A stretch of DNA of 64,000 bases from Annona cherimola (taxonomy: Eukaryota > Streptophyta > Magnoliopsida > Magnoliales > Annonaceae): contig CM059977.1 in assembly GCA_030490835.1 (NCBI GenBank), positions 9,762,765 through 9,826,764 of the forward strand, written 5' to 3'. Shown here one piece after another: positions 32,983 to 44,736 of this stretch. The first letter of the stretch is position 1. The number at the start of each line of letters is the position of its first letter. The notes under the pieces were generated by a model, which saw only the letters and a list, made by a program, of their open reading frames with translations, did no database searches and was not told the DNA's origin. Both the position numbers and the translations under genes were made by a program.

Positions 32983-35352
32983 TGGGGTGCAACATGGTCG
33001 GGTACTCACGGGTCGACACGATAGGTAACCTAAATAGGGTCGGTTCGGTTCCACCATTATTACCCATAAGGTCGGTTCCAGGTTACGGGTACCCAGAACC
33101 TACCCAAATTTTATATAATATATATATTATTAAATTTAATCATTTGCAGTTTACAGGCTGTCGGCCTGTTGCGGCATCGCCTCCTGTCATGTACAGCCTC
33201 AGCCCTCACGCTAGCCGCCTGCGCCTACCTGCCTGCCATCTTCCATACTTCGTCTCAGCCTCAGCCCTCACACCTGCGCCTGCCTGCTTGCCTGCCATGA
33301 GCCATCTTCCATACTTTGTCTCAGAGGAAGTGAGAAACCGGGTAGTGGGTTACTGGGTATTGCCGTACCAAAGAAGAAACTGACAAGTGAAGACAACCGT
33401 CACGACCCGTTCCTCTTGTCTCGACTGTCGAATCCTGATCCAACGACGAGGCTGCGATGAAACTGAAGAGCGACGAGGCTGCAAGGAAACTGAAGAGTGA
33501 TGAATCCCGATCTCGTCTCGACAGTCGAAACTGAAGAGTGAATCGGCAAATCCCGCGAGGCCGCGACGAGGCAGGCAGCGACGAATCCCGATCCCGCATT
33601 TACTTGCCTTGCAGGCTTGCTGCTTGTTGTTGCAACCCTTCTCGGCTTCCCCTTACTATTGCATGCTTCTTCTCGCCTTCTCCGCTACTGGCGGATCAAC
33701 TCCAGAAGACTCCAGAGTTCATCAATCGGAAAGCGTCTGACAACAGAGTTGACAGTTGATTCAGTTTGATAATATTGGCTACGGATTTCTAGTGAAATGA
33801 AGGCTGTGATTAATGAGTGGGTAACTCGTTTATATTTTTTCATGTTATTTGTGAAAAGACACCAAAGTTCAATGCTGACAAGTAAACAGAAAAAGATGGT
33901 TGGTACTATTTTTCTTCACTTCTGGTTGTCCTTTTATCACCAAGCAATCTAGATTTTCCGTATTACAGCATTGTCTGTGAAGTGTTTGTTTGGCAAATGT
34001 ATCTGTTGATAAGCAATTCCCCCCTCACTTTTTGTATCATTATAGACACGAAGGAGAAATATAAATGATCAGAAAGAGGAATTTGGCAGTGACCATCATC
34101 TGTTTGATGTGTTGTAAGACTGAATATATTTATCAATTGAAGGAAATTAAAAAGAGGAATTTGGTACTGACTAACATTTGCTTGTGTTGGAAAAATGAAT
34201 AATTTAATCAATTATAAGTTGTCACATGTTCAGTTGCCACGAAAATTCGGTACAACTTAGATGCTAATTCATGTGCTAGAGTGAGCTTTGATAAGCACTT
34301 CCTATGATGTGAATCGGAAAATCTGTAAAAGGGATAAGATGAAGACAATAATTGGTAAAAATTGGTTTCTCTTCTTTTCTGTTTTTTCTGTTGCTGTTTA
34401 TAAGAAAATGATGAGTAGATCTTGCTGGTGTTTGAGAATGAGCATTTGACATTGAAGAGACTGTGAACCAGTAATAGAACAAAGAAGAGGTATGATTTTC
34501 CGAGGTCTTGAATCTTTATTTTGGAGAATGGAACTGGATTGGGTTTGGATGTGATTGTGCCAGAAAACTCTTTAAAGAGTCATAAAATTCTCTTGTTGTC
34601 TTGAATTTATTTATTTATTATTCTATTTGTTTAAAAAAAGAGTAGAGCAAACTGAAGTGGGGCCTGTTGAAATAAACCAAGGCTTGAATGATCGAGGACA
34701 AATTGTAATGCGGATATGGATGCCATTAGGACTGTCTCAATGCACAGTATAACTACTTTGTTCTGTTATTTATTCTAATGTCTAGTTTTTTCCCCAACTA
34801 ACCATATGACCTTGTTCTATTGTTGTGCTGTCTAGGCTGTTGAGTTTAGTAAATTGGTTGGATGTTTGAAGCCAGAAGAATCAAAAGAGGTGATTGTTTT
34901 GTCTTATCAGAAGCTCAATGCTTTCTTCTAGGAACGCCCAGAGCAGAAACTTGTATTTGTCACCCAACATGGTTTGCTCCCACTTATGAAATTACTCCCA
35001 CATATTGTAGCAGATGAATTTGGAAGTATGTCTAACAGTTTTTAGAATGATGGAAAGTTGGCTTGGATGGATTGGCTGTGTGGACTAGGATCCTTAGAAT
35101 TGCCTTAGCTGGGAATAATTTATGACAATTTTGAAGGACATGTGTGGACAGTTTTGAATGCATGACTTCTTTAGAAACCGATTTGGAATCGAACCGGAAC
35201 CGAACCGGAACCGACCCGCTCTTAAAAAAATTAAGTAGGGTAGGCTCTAGACCAACCCTGGTCTAAAATAGGGTAGGGTAGAGGTTTTTGAAAAATGGGT
35301 AAGGGTAGGTTCCACCCATACCCGGACCTACCCGACCCAAGTTGCATCCCTA
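32983..35352. mobile_element. hAT-like non-autonomous transposon with a captured gene fragment
   Basis: Present only in unit 2, between the FER-B leader and the spacer. Ends are inverted: left TGGGGTGCAACATGGTCGGG, right (reverse complement) TAGGGATGCAACTTGGGTCG. Subterminal regions are rich in GGGTCGG/CGGTTC motifs, as is common in plant hAT elements. No transposase recognised, and no 8-bp duplication remains: about 12 bp of target seen in unit 3 (GACTCAGATGTG) are missing. The interior has a 70-bp near-duplicate around 33210-33325, repeated GACGAGGCTGC phrases near 33440-33590, and a MAP3K-epsilon-like exon at 34836. The remaining 33600-34835 looks intron-like. Class assignment rests on the ends only. 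Confidence 0.7.
34836..35034 (+). pseudogene. Exon fragment resembling MAP3K-epsilon (ARM-repeat region), captured in hAT-like element
   Basis: After a splice-acceptor-like TCTAG the plus strand reads AVEFSKLVGCLKPEESKEVI, then QKLNAFF, a TAG stop, then ERPEQKLVFVTQHGLLPLM. This pattern (FS.LV..L.P.E...VI...QKL..F.. RPEQK...VTQHG.LPLM.LL) is what I remember from the armadillo-repeat part of plant MAP3K-epsilon/Cdc7-like kinases. The in-frame stop and lack of neighbouring exons make it a fragment. Identification is from memory of the family. Confidence 0.62.
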
Positions 35353-38300
35353 GAAGCAACGGCCCCCACAAGCAGTTTGACAACTTCATTTCGCAGGTGC
35401 ACTTCACTTAAACCCTTCTTTTCGTTCTTTCTGAGAAACTCCATGAACTTGCAACTTTCAGGGAGTCAGTTAAAATAGCTTGCAAGTTCAGTAATAAATA
35501 ATAATAATAATAATAATAAGATTAAATACTGGGTTAGAATTTTAGGATAACGTCTTCTGATTTGCTTTAGATATATAGTGGGTTTCATCAAATGTCTTAA
35601 ATTTAGAGCAATGCCTTTTTCTCTCTTTTTTATGAAATAGAGCAATGCCTGTTGATTTGTCATAATATTGCAAAATTTATAGGACTTTTAACTTTTAAAC
35701 TATGGTACATATCGAATTTATGATTGGCTTATGTTTCTCCGAAACTCTTTTCATTTTTTAATATCATAATGCTTATGAAAAAATCATATAGAAAACGTTT
35801 TATTTGTCTAATATTATCGTTAACGAGCTTTATGTAAAAAGTATAAAATTAATTTAATGAAATGGTTTATGATAAATATCAATTTTAAAATTATATTTTC
35901 AATGTTTAAAATATCATTACTACTTGAATAAAAATATTATTACATTCTACTGTATAGGCAAATGGATTTAAACTTTTTATTATTTACACATATTTTTAAA
36001 CAAATATTGTCATACGTATATTTCATTTGAATTAAAATTTCTCTTGTGTATGGACAAATACTGTTAAATACAATGAAAGGATTGAATATTAACTCAAATA
36101 TTAAAGTCTTAAAATTAAAAAAGGTCACATGGAATTGCTTGGCTGAGCGTTTATAATTTTTAAATTTTATTTTATAGCTGACTGAGAAGGAATGTTAAGT
36201 GCCGATTTTTTAAATGATTTCAAAGTCGAAAGTAATAAATGATATTTTATAATATTTAGGACGAACGTGACCGAAAGGAGGAATAGAAGTGTAACAAATG
36301 ATGATATTAATAAAATACAAAGTGAAATAGCAGGGTCATTAGTACGTATGAAACAAACTAGTGTTGGGTGAAAGAGATACAGACCAAATATTCCTCTCTT
36401 GGGTCCCATCCAAACCGCGTGATTACTTTGCATAACAATTAACAACTCCCTGATTCCGATTCAATCACAAATTTTTCTTTCTTTCATTTTTTATTTTAAA
36501 AAAAAAAAAAGAAAAAACGGAAGAAAATTTTCGCCTTTTAAAATGAGGATGCGATAGCCGAACGAACTTTCAACGGTCGAGATTCAAGTACTACCAAACA
36601 CCATGGCTGCTGGCCGCGTGGCTGGGATGTGACGCTGAAGCCTCATCATCTTGCATATTCAAGTTGCGACTGGGGATTCTGCGATTTTGGCATGGCCCGG
36701 AAGACTTGACCTGGAGTCTTCTTCGACTTTTACACGCAAACAGCAGAAAGGGGAGGGATACCTGATACACCGGACCTTTAATCTTCACTTCCAACCGCGC
36801 ACATTTCTATGGTCCATGTGAGGATTGGTATCCATGAAACCAAAATGGATTTTATCTCGATCATCTCTTTTACGGAATCCATCTAAAACCCAGCTGGAAA
36901 TCATCTTGAAGAGAGTTATTCGAAATTTTGAAGGAGGATGTGCGGCGCAATCTAAGCTACCCGTGCAAATACGATGCATCGCTTTTTGCCGTGCAAGTTC
37001 GTTGAAGAGGTCAGAAAACGTCAACGTCCGTTTTTTTATCTCTCCCTCTGTCTCTTTCTCTCTCTTTTATTTCCTTTTATTTATTTATTTTTCTTTTGTG
37101 ATGGCTTGTGCGAAGCGCACTACGGTGGGCCATTCTCGTCTCCGCCCACCTGGTGGTTGGTGCACGTGGGTGTCATCTAAAGCGTTGATAATGAAGGGAA
37201 CTCGGGTACTCCCGATTCAGAACTTGTAGCCAGATGATACCCGGGCCCAAATTTGATATGATCCGTCGGAGATAGAGTGGGCAGCGACAATATGGCAATG
37301 GCAAAATCTTACGAATTGGAAATTGTTATAATATTAAATAAGTAATTTTTAAAAAAAATTATATATTATTTACATTTAAGGTATGTTTGGGAAGAAACAA
37401 ATCTTTTGGATAAAAAATTTTTAGCATAAAAGTTTTTAAAATGGAAAAATAATATGATACAACGGAGTTAATAATGAGAAGTAAAAAAAATAAAATTAAA
37501 ATAGATAAGTTTATTGTACGAGTTATTATGTATAAATGATTAAAAAATAGAGTAATTGTATAAAAATATTTGAAAAAAATTAAAAAAATAAGATAATTAT
37601 AAAGAGTAAAAAGTTTTAGAGTAAAAAATTTTTTTTTGAAAAAATTTTAGTATGGCCAAATATGCACTTAAATCAAAGATGGGACGACATGAGACGCTAC
37701 ATTTCCAATGCACTTTTACTTATTCCAAATACACATTTACTAATTCTCAATACAACTTTACCTATTCTCACTGCATTTTTATTGCAAATTCTCATCTCAT
37801 CTCTATCGCATCCTATCGCATCTTTGAACAATTTTGTGAAATAATGCTCATCACTTTTAGCAAATGAAAAGACTTGTTTAAGCTTATCTAGACAAAATAC
37901 ATGAATATTATATTTCATATTATATTTTCATCAAAAAATATATTTCATATTATATAAAGTTTGGCGTATTATATATAAAAAAAGTTTGTTGTAGATCTGG
38001 TAATTTCAAAATTTACTATTAATATTATAAATTAAATAATGTGTATAGTGAGATTTTTGTTTTTCTTTATTTTTTTTATTAATTGATTTTTGTTATTTCG
38101 GCATACACAATACGCACGTCATTCAAGTAAAATGCCAGGCTGTGGCGTTAGTTTTGGTTCTGCGCACTTATTTTCGTGTCTTTATGATTATTTAGATAAC
38201 CCTATACCATGCATGTCCATTTTATGCACTTAGGGTACGTTTGATAATGAGTTAAGAATGAAAAAAAAAATTATAGAATTTTTTTTAAAAAAATTAGAAA

Positions 38301-38730
38301 ATAATGTGATATGATATAAGTGATTATTAGAAGTAAAGAAAATAAGAATAAAATATATGTGATGGTTGTTTAAAACATGTGAAATAATAATTGAAAATAG
38401 ACATAATAATTGAAGAATAGGGTTGTTAGGAGTTAAAATGTTAAATTATACTAAAAAGACAGAAAAAGCGGTGAAATTTTTTCTTGTTCCCTTTTATCAA
38501 AATTACCCTCGTAAATAAATAAATTTTTTTTTATCAAAAATCATATCTGCCAAAATAATGGAAAATTCTAAACGCTCATGTTGACCGATATTAAAAATCT
38601 TCAGTTAATTTTATGTTTTACAATAGACTAGGCAAAAATCTTTCATTCAACTATTGTTCTTTAATAGATGAGTCGTGATAGTTGTTAGGATACGTTTTAT
38701 ATGATTTAAACCTTTTTTTAAGAGTGATTT
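35353..38730. repeat. Unit 2 copy of the post-FER spacer
   Basis: Matches 54790-58181 almost base for base (one 7-bp insertion at about 56451 in unit 3, a few changes in the first 50 bp). AT-rich, with an AAT microsatellite near 35497-35519, the MITE copy at about 37379-37672, and a short A-run at about 36499-36510. No gene supported. Left end was the FER-B promoter before the hAT-like insertion. Confidence 0.85.
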
Positions 38731-39492
38731 TGTCATCTCGTGCTAAGTAAATATTCCACTTAGCTCACCTTAAAAAACCTATTTGTAACAAATTTTTTTA
38801 CTTTTTTATTCGTGCACTTGTTTATCTAAGTGTATTAACATAGAAGAGTGATCATATTAGCCTTCACCTTAAAAAACCTATTTACAACAACTTTTTTTTT
38901 TTACTTTTTTTTTCGTGCACTTGTTTATCTAAGTGTATTTAACACATAGACTAATTTTCATCATTTTTGAATATGTTTATGTATTTTTTTGAGATTTTTA
39001 AACATCTATGTATATATATGTATTTAAAATATCCTTATTTTTAAAAATCTAAAAAAATATATACACATATCCAAAAATGGTAAAACTTGATTTATATATT
39101 AAATACACTTAGATAAACAAGTGTATGAAGAAAAAAAAAGTTGCTTTAAATAGGATTTTTGAGGTGGGCTAAGTGAAACATTTACTTAGCCCGGACTAAC
39201 AGGATCATTATTCTTTAACATATGGACCAAGTTTTACCATTTTTTAATATGTTTATCTATTTTTTGAGATTTTTAAATATCTATGTGTGTATATGTATTT
39301 AAAATACACTTATTTTTAAAAATCTAAAAAAATATATACACATATCCAAAAATGGTAAAACTTGATTTATATATTAAATCTCTTAGATAAACAAGTGTAT
39401 GAAGAAAAAAATAAAAAAAATTGTTTTAAATATGATTTTGAAGGTGGGTTAAATGAGATATTTACTTAGCCCGGCTAATAAGTTCATTCCTC
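38731..39492. mobile_element. Compound MITE (one full and one partial copy), GCTAAGTAAA family
   Basis: Left end TGCTAAGTAAATATTCCACT. An internal end CATTTACTTAGCCCGGACTA at about 39188-39207 closes the first copy, and the outer end TTTACTTAGCCCGGCTAATA at about 39460-39480 closes a second copy that lacks a left half. Interior blocks (TTTATCTAAGTGTATT, ATATACACATATCCAAAAAT) are repeated two or three times. It sits against the LINE poly-A tail. Identical arrangement in unit 3 at 58182-58943. Confidence 0.68.
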
Positions 39493-39626
39493 TTTTTTTT
39501 TTTTTTTTTATACCAGGATTGTCTTGTATTTACTCCCCACAGTAGTCCAAAAGGAGATTATTTACAATGCAATTCGGTGGGCATTCCCACCATGTTTTAA
39601 GAAAGTCAGACATCGAGGAAGCATAC
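39493..39626 (-). pseudogene. LINE 3' end, unit 2, distal piece
   Basis: T-run at 39493-39509 (poly-A of the minus-strand LINE) and the following 117 bp match 14805-14920 and 58944-59077. Interrupted by the LTR element starting at 39627; it resumes at 46033. Confidence 0.82.
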
Positions 39627-40917
39627 TGTAGCACCCGCCGTGAGCACTACGGTGGGCTCGGAATGGTTTCCCGGGCCTTGAAAATGTGGATCGTGTTGAA
39701 AAGCAACGTGGACTTAGATTTCCTGCATTCACATGGGGTAAAACGCATTAGGCTTCATATCTTTTAGGAAAGTTGGCGTGTGAGTATTTTCTCGTGATTT
39801 CGGCAGCATAACGGCTAAGACGGGGCTTTCCGTACACGGGTCAAGTCACAAATCCGGCAGCATAACGGCAGCGTATTATGCTGGGATCCGTGGACCCGCG
39901 TGCACCCACCTTGCCGGGGCGTTAACTCAAACACGCATACACAAAAATAAAGAAAAACAGAGTCGCCACTGATCTTTAAAGGGAGATCAGACCCTGTTTA
40001 AAGAAATAAGACACTAATAATACAGAGATCGGGTTCCGGCCTACGGATTGAAGCAAATATGGAGAAATCTGCCAACCCGAGGCGGTTTACACGGCGTGAA
40101 AGGGGGTAAAATGAAAGATTTGAGAGAATGGGAGAGATGGAAAGGGGAAAATGGGGAAGAGAGGCGTGGAGCGTGTAGACTGGGAAAACCGGGATGCCGG
40201 GGCGTTGCTGCAGACTCTCGTCCTCCCCTTGGGATGTCTCTCTTCAAGTCCCCCCAAATGAGAGGGGGTGCTCTCCTTTTATAGATGTAGGAGTGGGCTT
40301 TGGGCTCTCTTGAGGTCATGGACTTAGTCCATGGACTTGGGCTTGAGTGGGATCATGGACTTGATCCATGGGCTTGGTCTTGAGTTTGGGTAATGGGCTT
40401 TGGGCTTGAGTTGAGAGCATGGGCTTGAGCTTGGTTGAGAGCATGGGTTTGAGCTTGGTTGAGAGCATGGGCCTTGGGTTTGAGTTGAGAGCATGGGCTT
40501 GAGCTTGGTTGAGAGCATGGGCTTGAGCTTGGTTGAGAGGTGTTGGACTTGGTCCATGAGCTTGAGCTTGGCGGGCTCCTTCCATAATGGGCTGGAACTT
40601 GGTGGGCTAGAGCTTGGCTAAGCCCGTCGTTTTGGGTGGGCCGTTGTAGAGGCCCAAAGTTGTAAAGAAGCCTACTTCTGAGGCTTGGTGGGCTGCATTG
40701 TGGAGCCCGTTGAGGTGGCCTGTAGGAGCTTCGCTCGTGTGGGCCGGATCTGGTTTGTTGAAAAGCCTGCTTCGAGGCTTGGTGGAGCTTCGCTCCGTGG
40801 GCTGTGTTTGGAAGGGCCTGCTTAGCTTGCTTGAACCTCCTTTTGCCTTGAGTTTGTTTGAGTTTGAGACTTTTTTCCATTTTACCCATTTTTGGGCCCA
40901 AAGGTGGGGTGTCAACA
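39627..40917 (-). repeat. 3' LTR of the young element
   Basis: Contains near-repeats of GGCAGCATAACGGC (about 39803 and 39858) and a run of ~24-bp units (GAGAGCATGGGCTTGAGCTT) at about 40400-40545. Open frames made of Lys-Pro-Met-Leu-Ser-Thr repeats across this run are by-products. Confidence 0.93.
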
Positions 40918-41878
40918 GTTGCCCCCCTTTGCTAGAGGCGTCTTGACGGTGAATGGCAAAGTACTTGACATCCCCTTTGGCATTGACCTGAACACTTTCT
41001 TTTCTCGCTCTTTTTCTTTCTCTTTTTCTTTCGTTCTTTCTCTCTCTTTCTCTTTTTTTTTTTTTGTTTTTTTGTTTTTTTTGTTTTTGTTTTTTTGTTT
41101 TTGTTTTTTTGTTTTTGTTTTTTTTTTTTTGATCTTGTTGCAAATGTCACCTATTTCAAAAGAGAGTTATGATCCGTGGCACACAAAGTATGGGTGTAAT
41201 GCTCGGGCTCTTGATATCATCTTTGACGGTCGTCGTGTGGCTTCGGGTGGCGACGTCCTTGCTCGAGCTAGGGTTGCTAGCGGCGCGCATTGAAGACTTT
41301 TCTTCATCTTTGCTTCCTTGTTGGCCAACTTGTACTTTTGTAAATCTTGAATGCTTGTATGCTCCATTTTTTGAATGTAAAGCCGTGTGAATACCGGCTC
41401 ATTTTTTTTGGAGGATGTGTCTATATGATTTGTTGCCTTTGCGGGGTATAGATCTTGTAAAATTCCTCTTCTTGACGTCCCTTGTAATGCTTTGGTCATT
41501 TGTAGGCCGTAAGCCATTAGAAATTCTGCATAAGGGCTGTTGTGCGTCCATTATATACATAGACCTAAAAACTTTTCAGGTCAGTCAGCGTCCTCCATGA
41601 TTTCCGCGATTTTCCTGCTGAAATCCGAATTTTGCGGGATTTCTTCGTACCCCCCAGATTTTGCGCTGCCAAGACCGTGATTCACGCTGCCAAGATCGTA
41701 CTTTTCAGATTTTGTACGATTTTGACCGTACTTTCAAGATTTTGCACGATTTTTGGATTTTCTCGTCCGTCCGGCTCAAAATTTCTTTCCCATATTTTCT
41801 GCACTTGTCTTTCAAGGCTACGGGGTTGCTACGGGTGTCTAGAAGTTTGCCTTGCGAGGGCGCTGTGGAACCATTTTC
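40918..41878. other. Non-coding 3' internal region of the young element
   Basis: Lies between gag stop and 3' LTR. It has a long pyrimidine tract on the plus strand (about 41000-41132), purine-rich in the element's sense, and AAAGGGGGGCAAC (minus) next to the LTR as likely polypurine tract. Positions 41133-41878 show no domain of pol or env. Confidence 0.75.
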
Positions 41879-43987
41879 TCATGTAGCTTTGCCTCCCGGG
41901 TCCCAAACTTTGTTTGATGTAGGGTTGAACATGATATAAAAGTCGTTTGTGTCCTTTTTCTTCAAAACCGCCTGCCCCCATGCTTCGGGATGATGTAGAT
42001 GCATTTTTCTCCACCTTTTCCTCTTCAGCCTTCGTTTGTAATTTTTTCTTTGTATCTTGAACTTAATGCTTCTCTGACATGCGACTTTGGTAGGTTGCCC
42101 CCATGCTTCTCTGGCATGCCCCCAGTCTTTTGCTTTTTGTGCACTTTTTGCCCCCTGTGAAATATTGTCTTCATTGGTTGTTGGTATTTTTCCTGCCAAG
42201 CTGGATGGAAAGACTGTCTGGTAGCCATTTTGAAATATCCCCTGTGGATGTGTTGACAGAGATGTATTTGTGACGGTGGGTTGATAGATGATGGTTGTGT
42301 GCCCTGCGCATTCTGCGGCTTCCGGGGCTAACCTTGTTGGCTGTTCGACTTCGTCGACATTGCCTGTGTTGATGACGGTTTGTTGAGGCATTTTAAATGC
42401 CTCTGCTTGATTGTCTGTGTGAGGGATAACTTCATTTGTGACTTGTAGATGATCTTTTCCATTTGGCTTTTCTTGTGCAGAAATTTCTTGAAATTTGTAC
42501 TCCTTGGCTAGCTCTTCCTTTTCTGAGGTATTTGTATGCTTTGTCGATAAGATTAATATTTCACCTTCCGTGGCCGGGCATGGTTGTGTAGAAGATGATG
42601 ACAATGATTGCTTTAGAGAAGTGTAAGGAGCTTTGAGATTTTCTTCTGCATTTTTAGACTGCGGGCATGTTGGTTGGTTAACTTGGATGAAGATATTTTC
42701 TGAGAAAAAGTGAGGCAAAGTGGGTTGACTCACTACTTTGGGTGGAGCTCCCGGGTTTGTAGGAAAAGTATTTGAGGATGTTCTTTGGACAATAGGAGGT
42801 TTATGTGAAATAAGATCCTTTTGCATAGGCTTGACAGGTTTTCCCAATAAAATGACTGGCTCAACCCATTTTTTTTGAAGGGTGATCGGGTTGGCATTTC
42901 GGCCTTGTAAAGTGACAGGAGCATCATGGGGTTGGACTTTTGTTATGAATATAGAGGGGTCAAAGGTTTTGGCATTACCCTTGACAAAATTGACTTCCAT
43001 ACCGATGTCCGCCATTTGAGATGTCCGGCTTGCTTGTTCAAGATGAATAGCATTCCCCTGTTGTGGCCATGGGGAGATGGAGCCATATCTGATTCCCGCC
43101 TCTACTTGGTCCCCGGCTTGTAGGAGTTGAGTGAAGTTGACATAAGGGTGAGAGATGAGGTAGCCCGCGATGCTCGGGTGTGTTGAGTTGATGATGATGG
43201 AGATTTGCTCATCCAACGGCAATGGGCTTTTCATCTTCGCCGCCAAGGCACGCCATCTAGCCACGTACTCTGAGAACGTTTCATCCTCTTCTTGCTTGAG
43301 TGCTTCGAGATCGGCCCTTTTGGGAGCCGTGTTTAGCATATATGAAAAGCGGTCCATGAAGGCTAAGGAGAGTTGTTCCCATGTTTTAATTAACTGGTAA
43401 TCAAGTGACGTGTACCATTCCAAGGCGTCTTTCTTTAAGCTATGTTGGAATAGCCTTATCAAAACTTCTTCGCTTTTTACCAAGGGGTAGAGGATACCGC
43501 AAAAGGCCTTGAGATGAGCCCTTGGGCATGAGTCTCCCTCATATGCGGGTAAAGCTGGGATTTTGAACTTCTCGGGTAACTTGATGTCGGGGAACGGGCA
43601 TAGGTTTTCTATTTTGGCCGAGGGTAGGCCCTCCCCTTGATGTTGTCGAATTTGCTCCTCCATTTCTTTTAGTTGATTTTGGAGTTGGTCTTTGAGGTTT
43701 TGGATTTCATCGCGGCCTTGTTCTAAGACCACCTCCTCTTCTTTATAATGATCATTCCTTGACTTGTGGGAAGATTGTTGAGGTCCTCCATCTTGCTCCA
43801 TGTTCGGGTTTTGAGAATAAAATGGTGGTGTAGCCGTATTCTGGACACCAATTAGAGGTTGTTTCATGTTTGACAGAGCTTCTTCCAACTTTTGCATCCT
43901 CTTGTCCATGGCCGCCATATAAGATTCAATGGACTGTTCAAGCTGGTGATCCCGATCTTCGTGGCGTGAGGATTGCTCGAACTCCAT
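41879..43987 (-). CDS. Retrotransposon gag protein of the young LTR element, intact
   Basis: 702 residues, uninterrupted. N-terminal coiled-coil-like segments (~10-45 and ~84-118), then a retrotransposon gag capsid-type domain about 130-300 (FPDIKLPEKFKIPALPAYEG, RAHLKAFCG, LKKDALEWYTSL, FMDRFSYM, ETFSEYVARWRALAAKM). A long low-complexity middle and a basic tail end NKVWDPGG. No zinc knuckle and no protease. By family knowledge such a protein would assemble virus-like particles around element RNA. Movement would need enzymes from another element. The ATG is the first after a leader of about 750 bp from the primer site. Open reading through all 702 codons agrees with the very recent insertion. 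Confidence 0.9.
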   Translation of the reverse strand: MEFEQSSRHEDRDHQLEQSIESYMAAMDKRMQKLEEALSNMKQPLIGVQNTATPPFYSQNPNMEQDGGPQQSSHKSRNDHYKEEEVVLEQGRDEIQNLKDQLQNQLKEMEEQIRQHQGEGLPSAKIENLCPFPDIKLPEKFKIPALPAYEGDSCPRAHLKAFCGILYPLVKSEEVLIRLFQHSLKKDALEWYTSLDYQLIKTWEQLSLAFMDRFSYMLNTAPKRADLEALKQEEDETFSEYVARWRALAAKMKSPLPLDEQISIIINSTHPSIAGYLISHPYVNFTQLLQAGDQVEAGIRYGSISPWPQQGNAIHLEQASRTSQMADIGMEVNFVKGNAKTFDPSIFITKVQPHDAPVTLQGRNANPITLQKKWVEPVILLGKPVKPMQKDLISHKPPIVQRTSSNTFPTNPGAPPKVVSQPTLPHFFSENIFIQVNQPTCPQSKNAEENLKAPYTSLKQSLSSSSTQPCPATEGEILILSTKHTNTSEKEELAKEYKFQEISAQEKPNGKDHLQVTNEVIPHTDNQAEAFKMPQQTVINTGNVDEVEQPTRLAPEAAECAGHTTIIYQPTVTNTSLSTHPQGIFQNGYQTVFPSSLAGKIPTTNEDNISQGAKSAQKAKDWGHAREAWGQPTKVACQRSIKFKIQRKNYKRRLKRKRWRKMHLHHPEAWGQAVLKKKDTNDFYIMFNPTSNKVWDPGGKAT

Positions 43988-44230
43988 CCTAGCTGCTCTC
44001 TATCTGGTAACCACGGCGCTTCGATCCACGGTTGACTTGCTTCGCCTTCAAACTATGGTGAAGAACCTGAGCAATCAATAAAAGTGATTAGTACTTGTAA
44101 ACAAATAATAAGGAGATCAACCTTTGGATGAATGCTTGCAAGTCCACGTCCTTTTGTGTTCTTTTCCAATTTTATGTGTTTTAAGTTCCACGCGTGAGAA
44201 TGTTCAAGGTCCACGGGTTCGGGTTTGCCT

Positions 44231-44382
44231 GAGGCGTCTCTGGAGAAGTGACCAGTTCACTTGAAGCGTGTCTGGAAGAGGACCAGTTCTCTTGAAGCGT
44301 GTCTGGAAGAATGACCAGTTCGCTTGAAGAGTGTCTGGAGAAAGACCAGTTCGCTTGAAGCGTGTCTGGAAGCGTGACCAGA
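44231..44382. repeat. Five ~31-bp tandem repeats in the element leader
   Basis: ACCAGTTC-type starts at 44251, 44282, 44314, 44345 and 44375, each followed by CTTGAAGCGTGTCTGGAAGA or a close variant. Located between primer site and gag start. Could be an RNA packaging or structural region, but that is speculative. Confidence 0.8.
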
Positions 44383-44714
44383 AAACACTCAGGTTATGGA
44401 AAAGAAGTGATTTTTACGCCGGATTTAACATTAATTAGCTTCATTCTTGCTGGAAGTTGTTCCTTTTGGCTCGTATTAGGTGCCTTGACAGTCACAAGGC
44501 GGTATCCAGCAGGTCTTCACGAGTTCTGCTCGTTTTTTTTGAGCTGGACGCCTCTGGACCTAAAAACTTTTTAGGTCTCTGCGCGATTTGGGCAGAAACT
44601 TCAGAAACACGCTGCCAGAAGACGGAAACTCCCCTGCAACTCGCTGTCCAGCGTGGACAGAGCTCCGTTCTCCCGATTTTCACCCCCTTGCGCTTGATGT
44701 AGACCAACAATGCC

Positions 44715-44733
44715 GTCCCCAGTGGAGTCGCCA
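44715..44733 (-). promoter_or_regulatory. Primer-binding site of the young element
   Basis: Three bases inside the 5' LTR the minus strand reads TGGCGACTCCACTGGGGAC, starting with the obligatory TGG. Distinct from the Met-type site at 2712. I cannot name the tRNA with confidence. Confidence 0.75.
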
Positions 44734-44736
44734 AGC

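Larger units (their letters stand above)
35353..39626. repeat. Near-identical 4.3-kb block shared by units 2 and 3
   Basis: Aligns to 54790-59077 (offset 19445 to 19451). By eye the only differences after the first ~50 bp are a 7-bp insertion near 56451 and a homopolymer change near 58350. Flanking parts of the same units (FER, LINE/NLR) differ much more. Confidence 0.85.

Noticed and set aside
40316..41143. Open frames rich in Lys-Pro-Met-Leu-Ser-Thr or Lys/Arg/Glu repeats
   Set aside because: They come from the 24-bp repeats in the LTR and from the polypyrimidine tract downstream; no coding signature, and the LTR ones are duplicated exactly in the other LTR.
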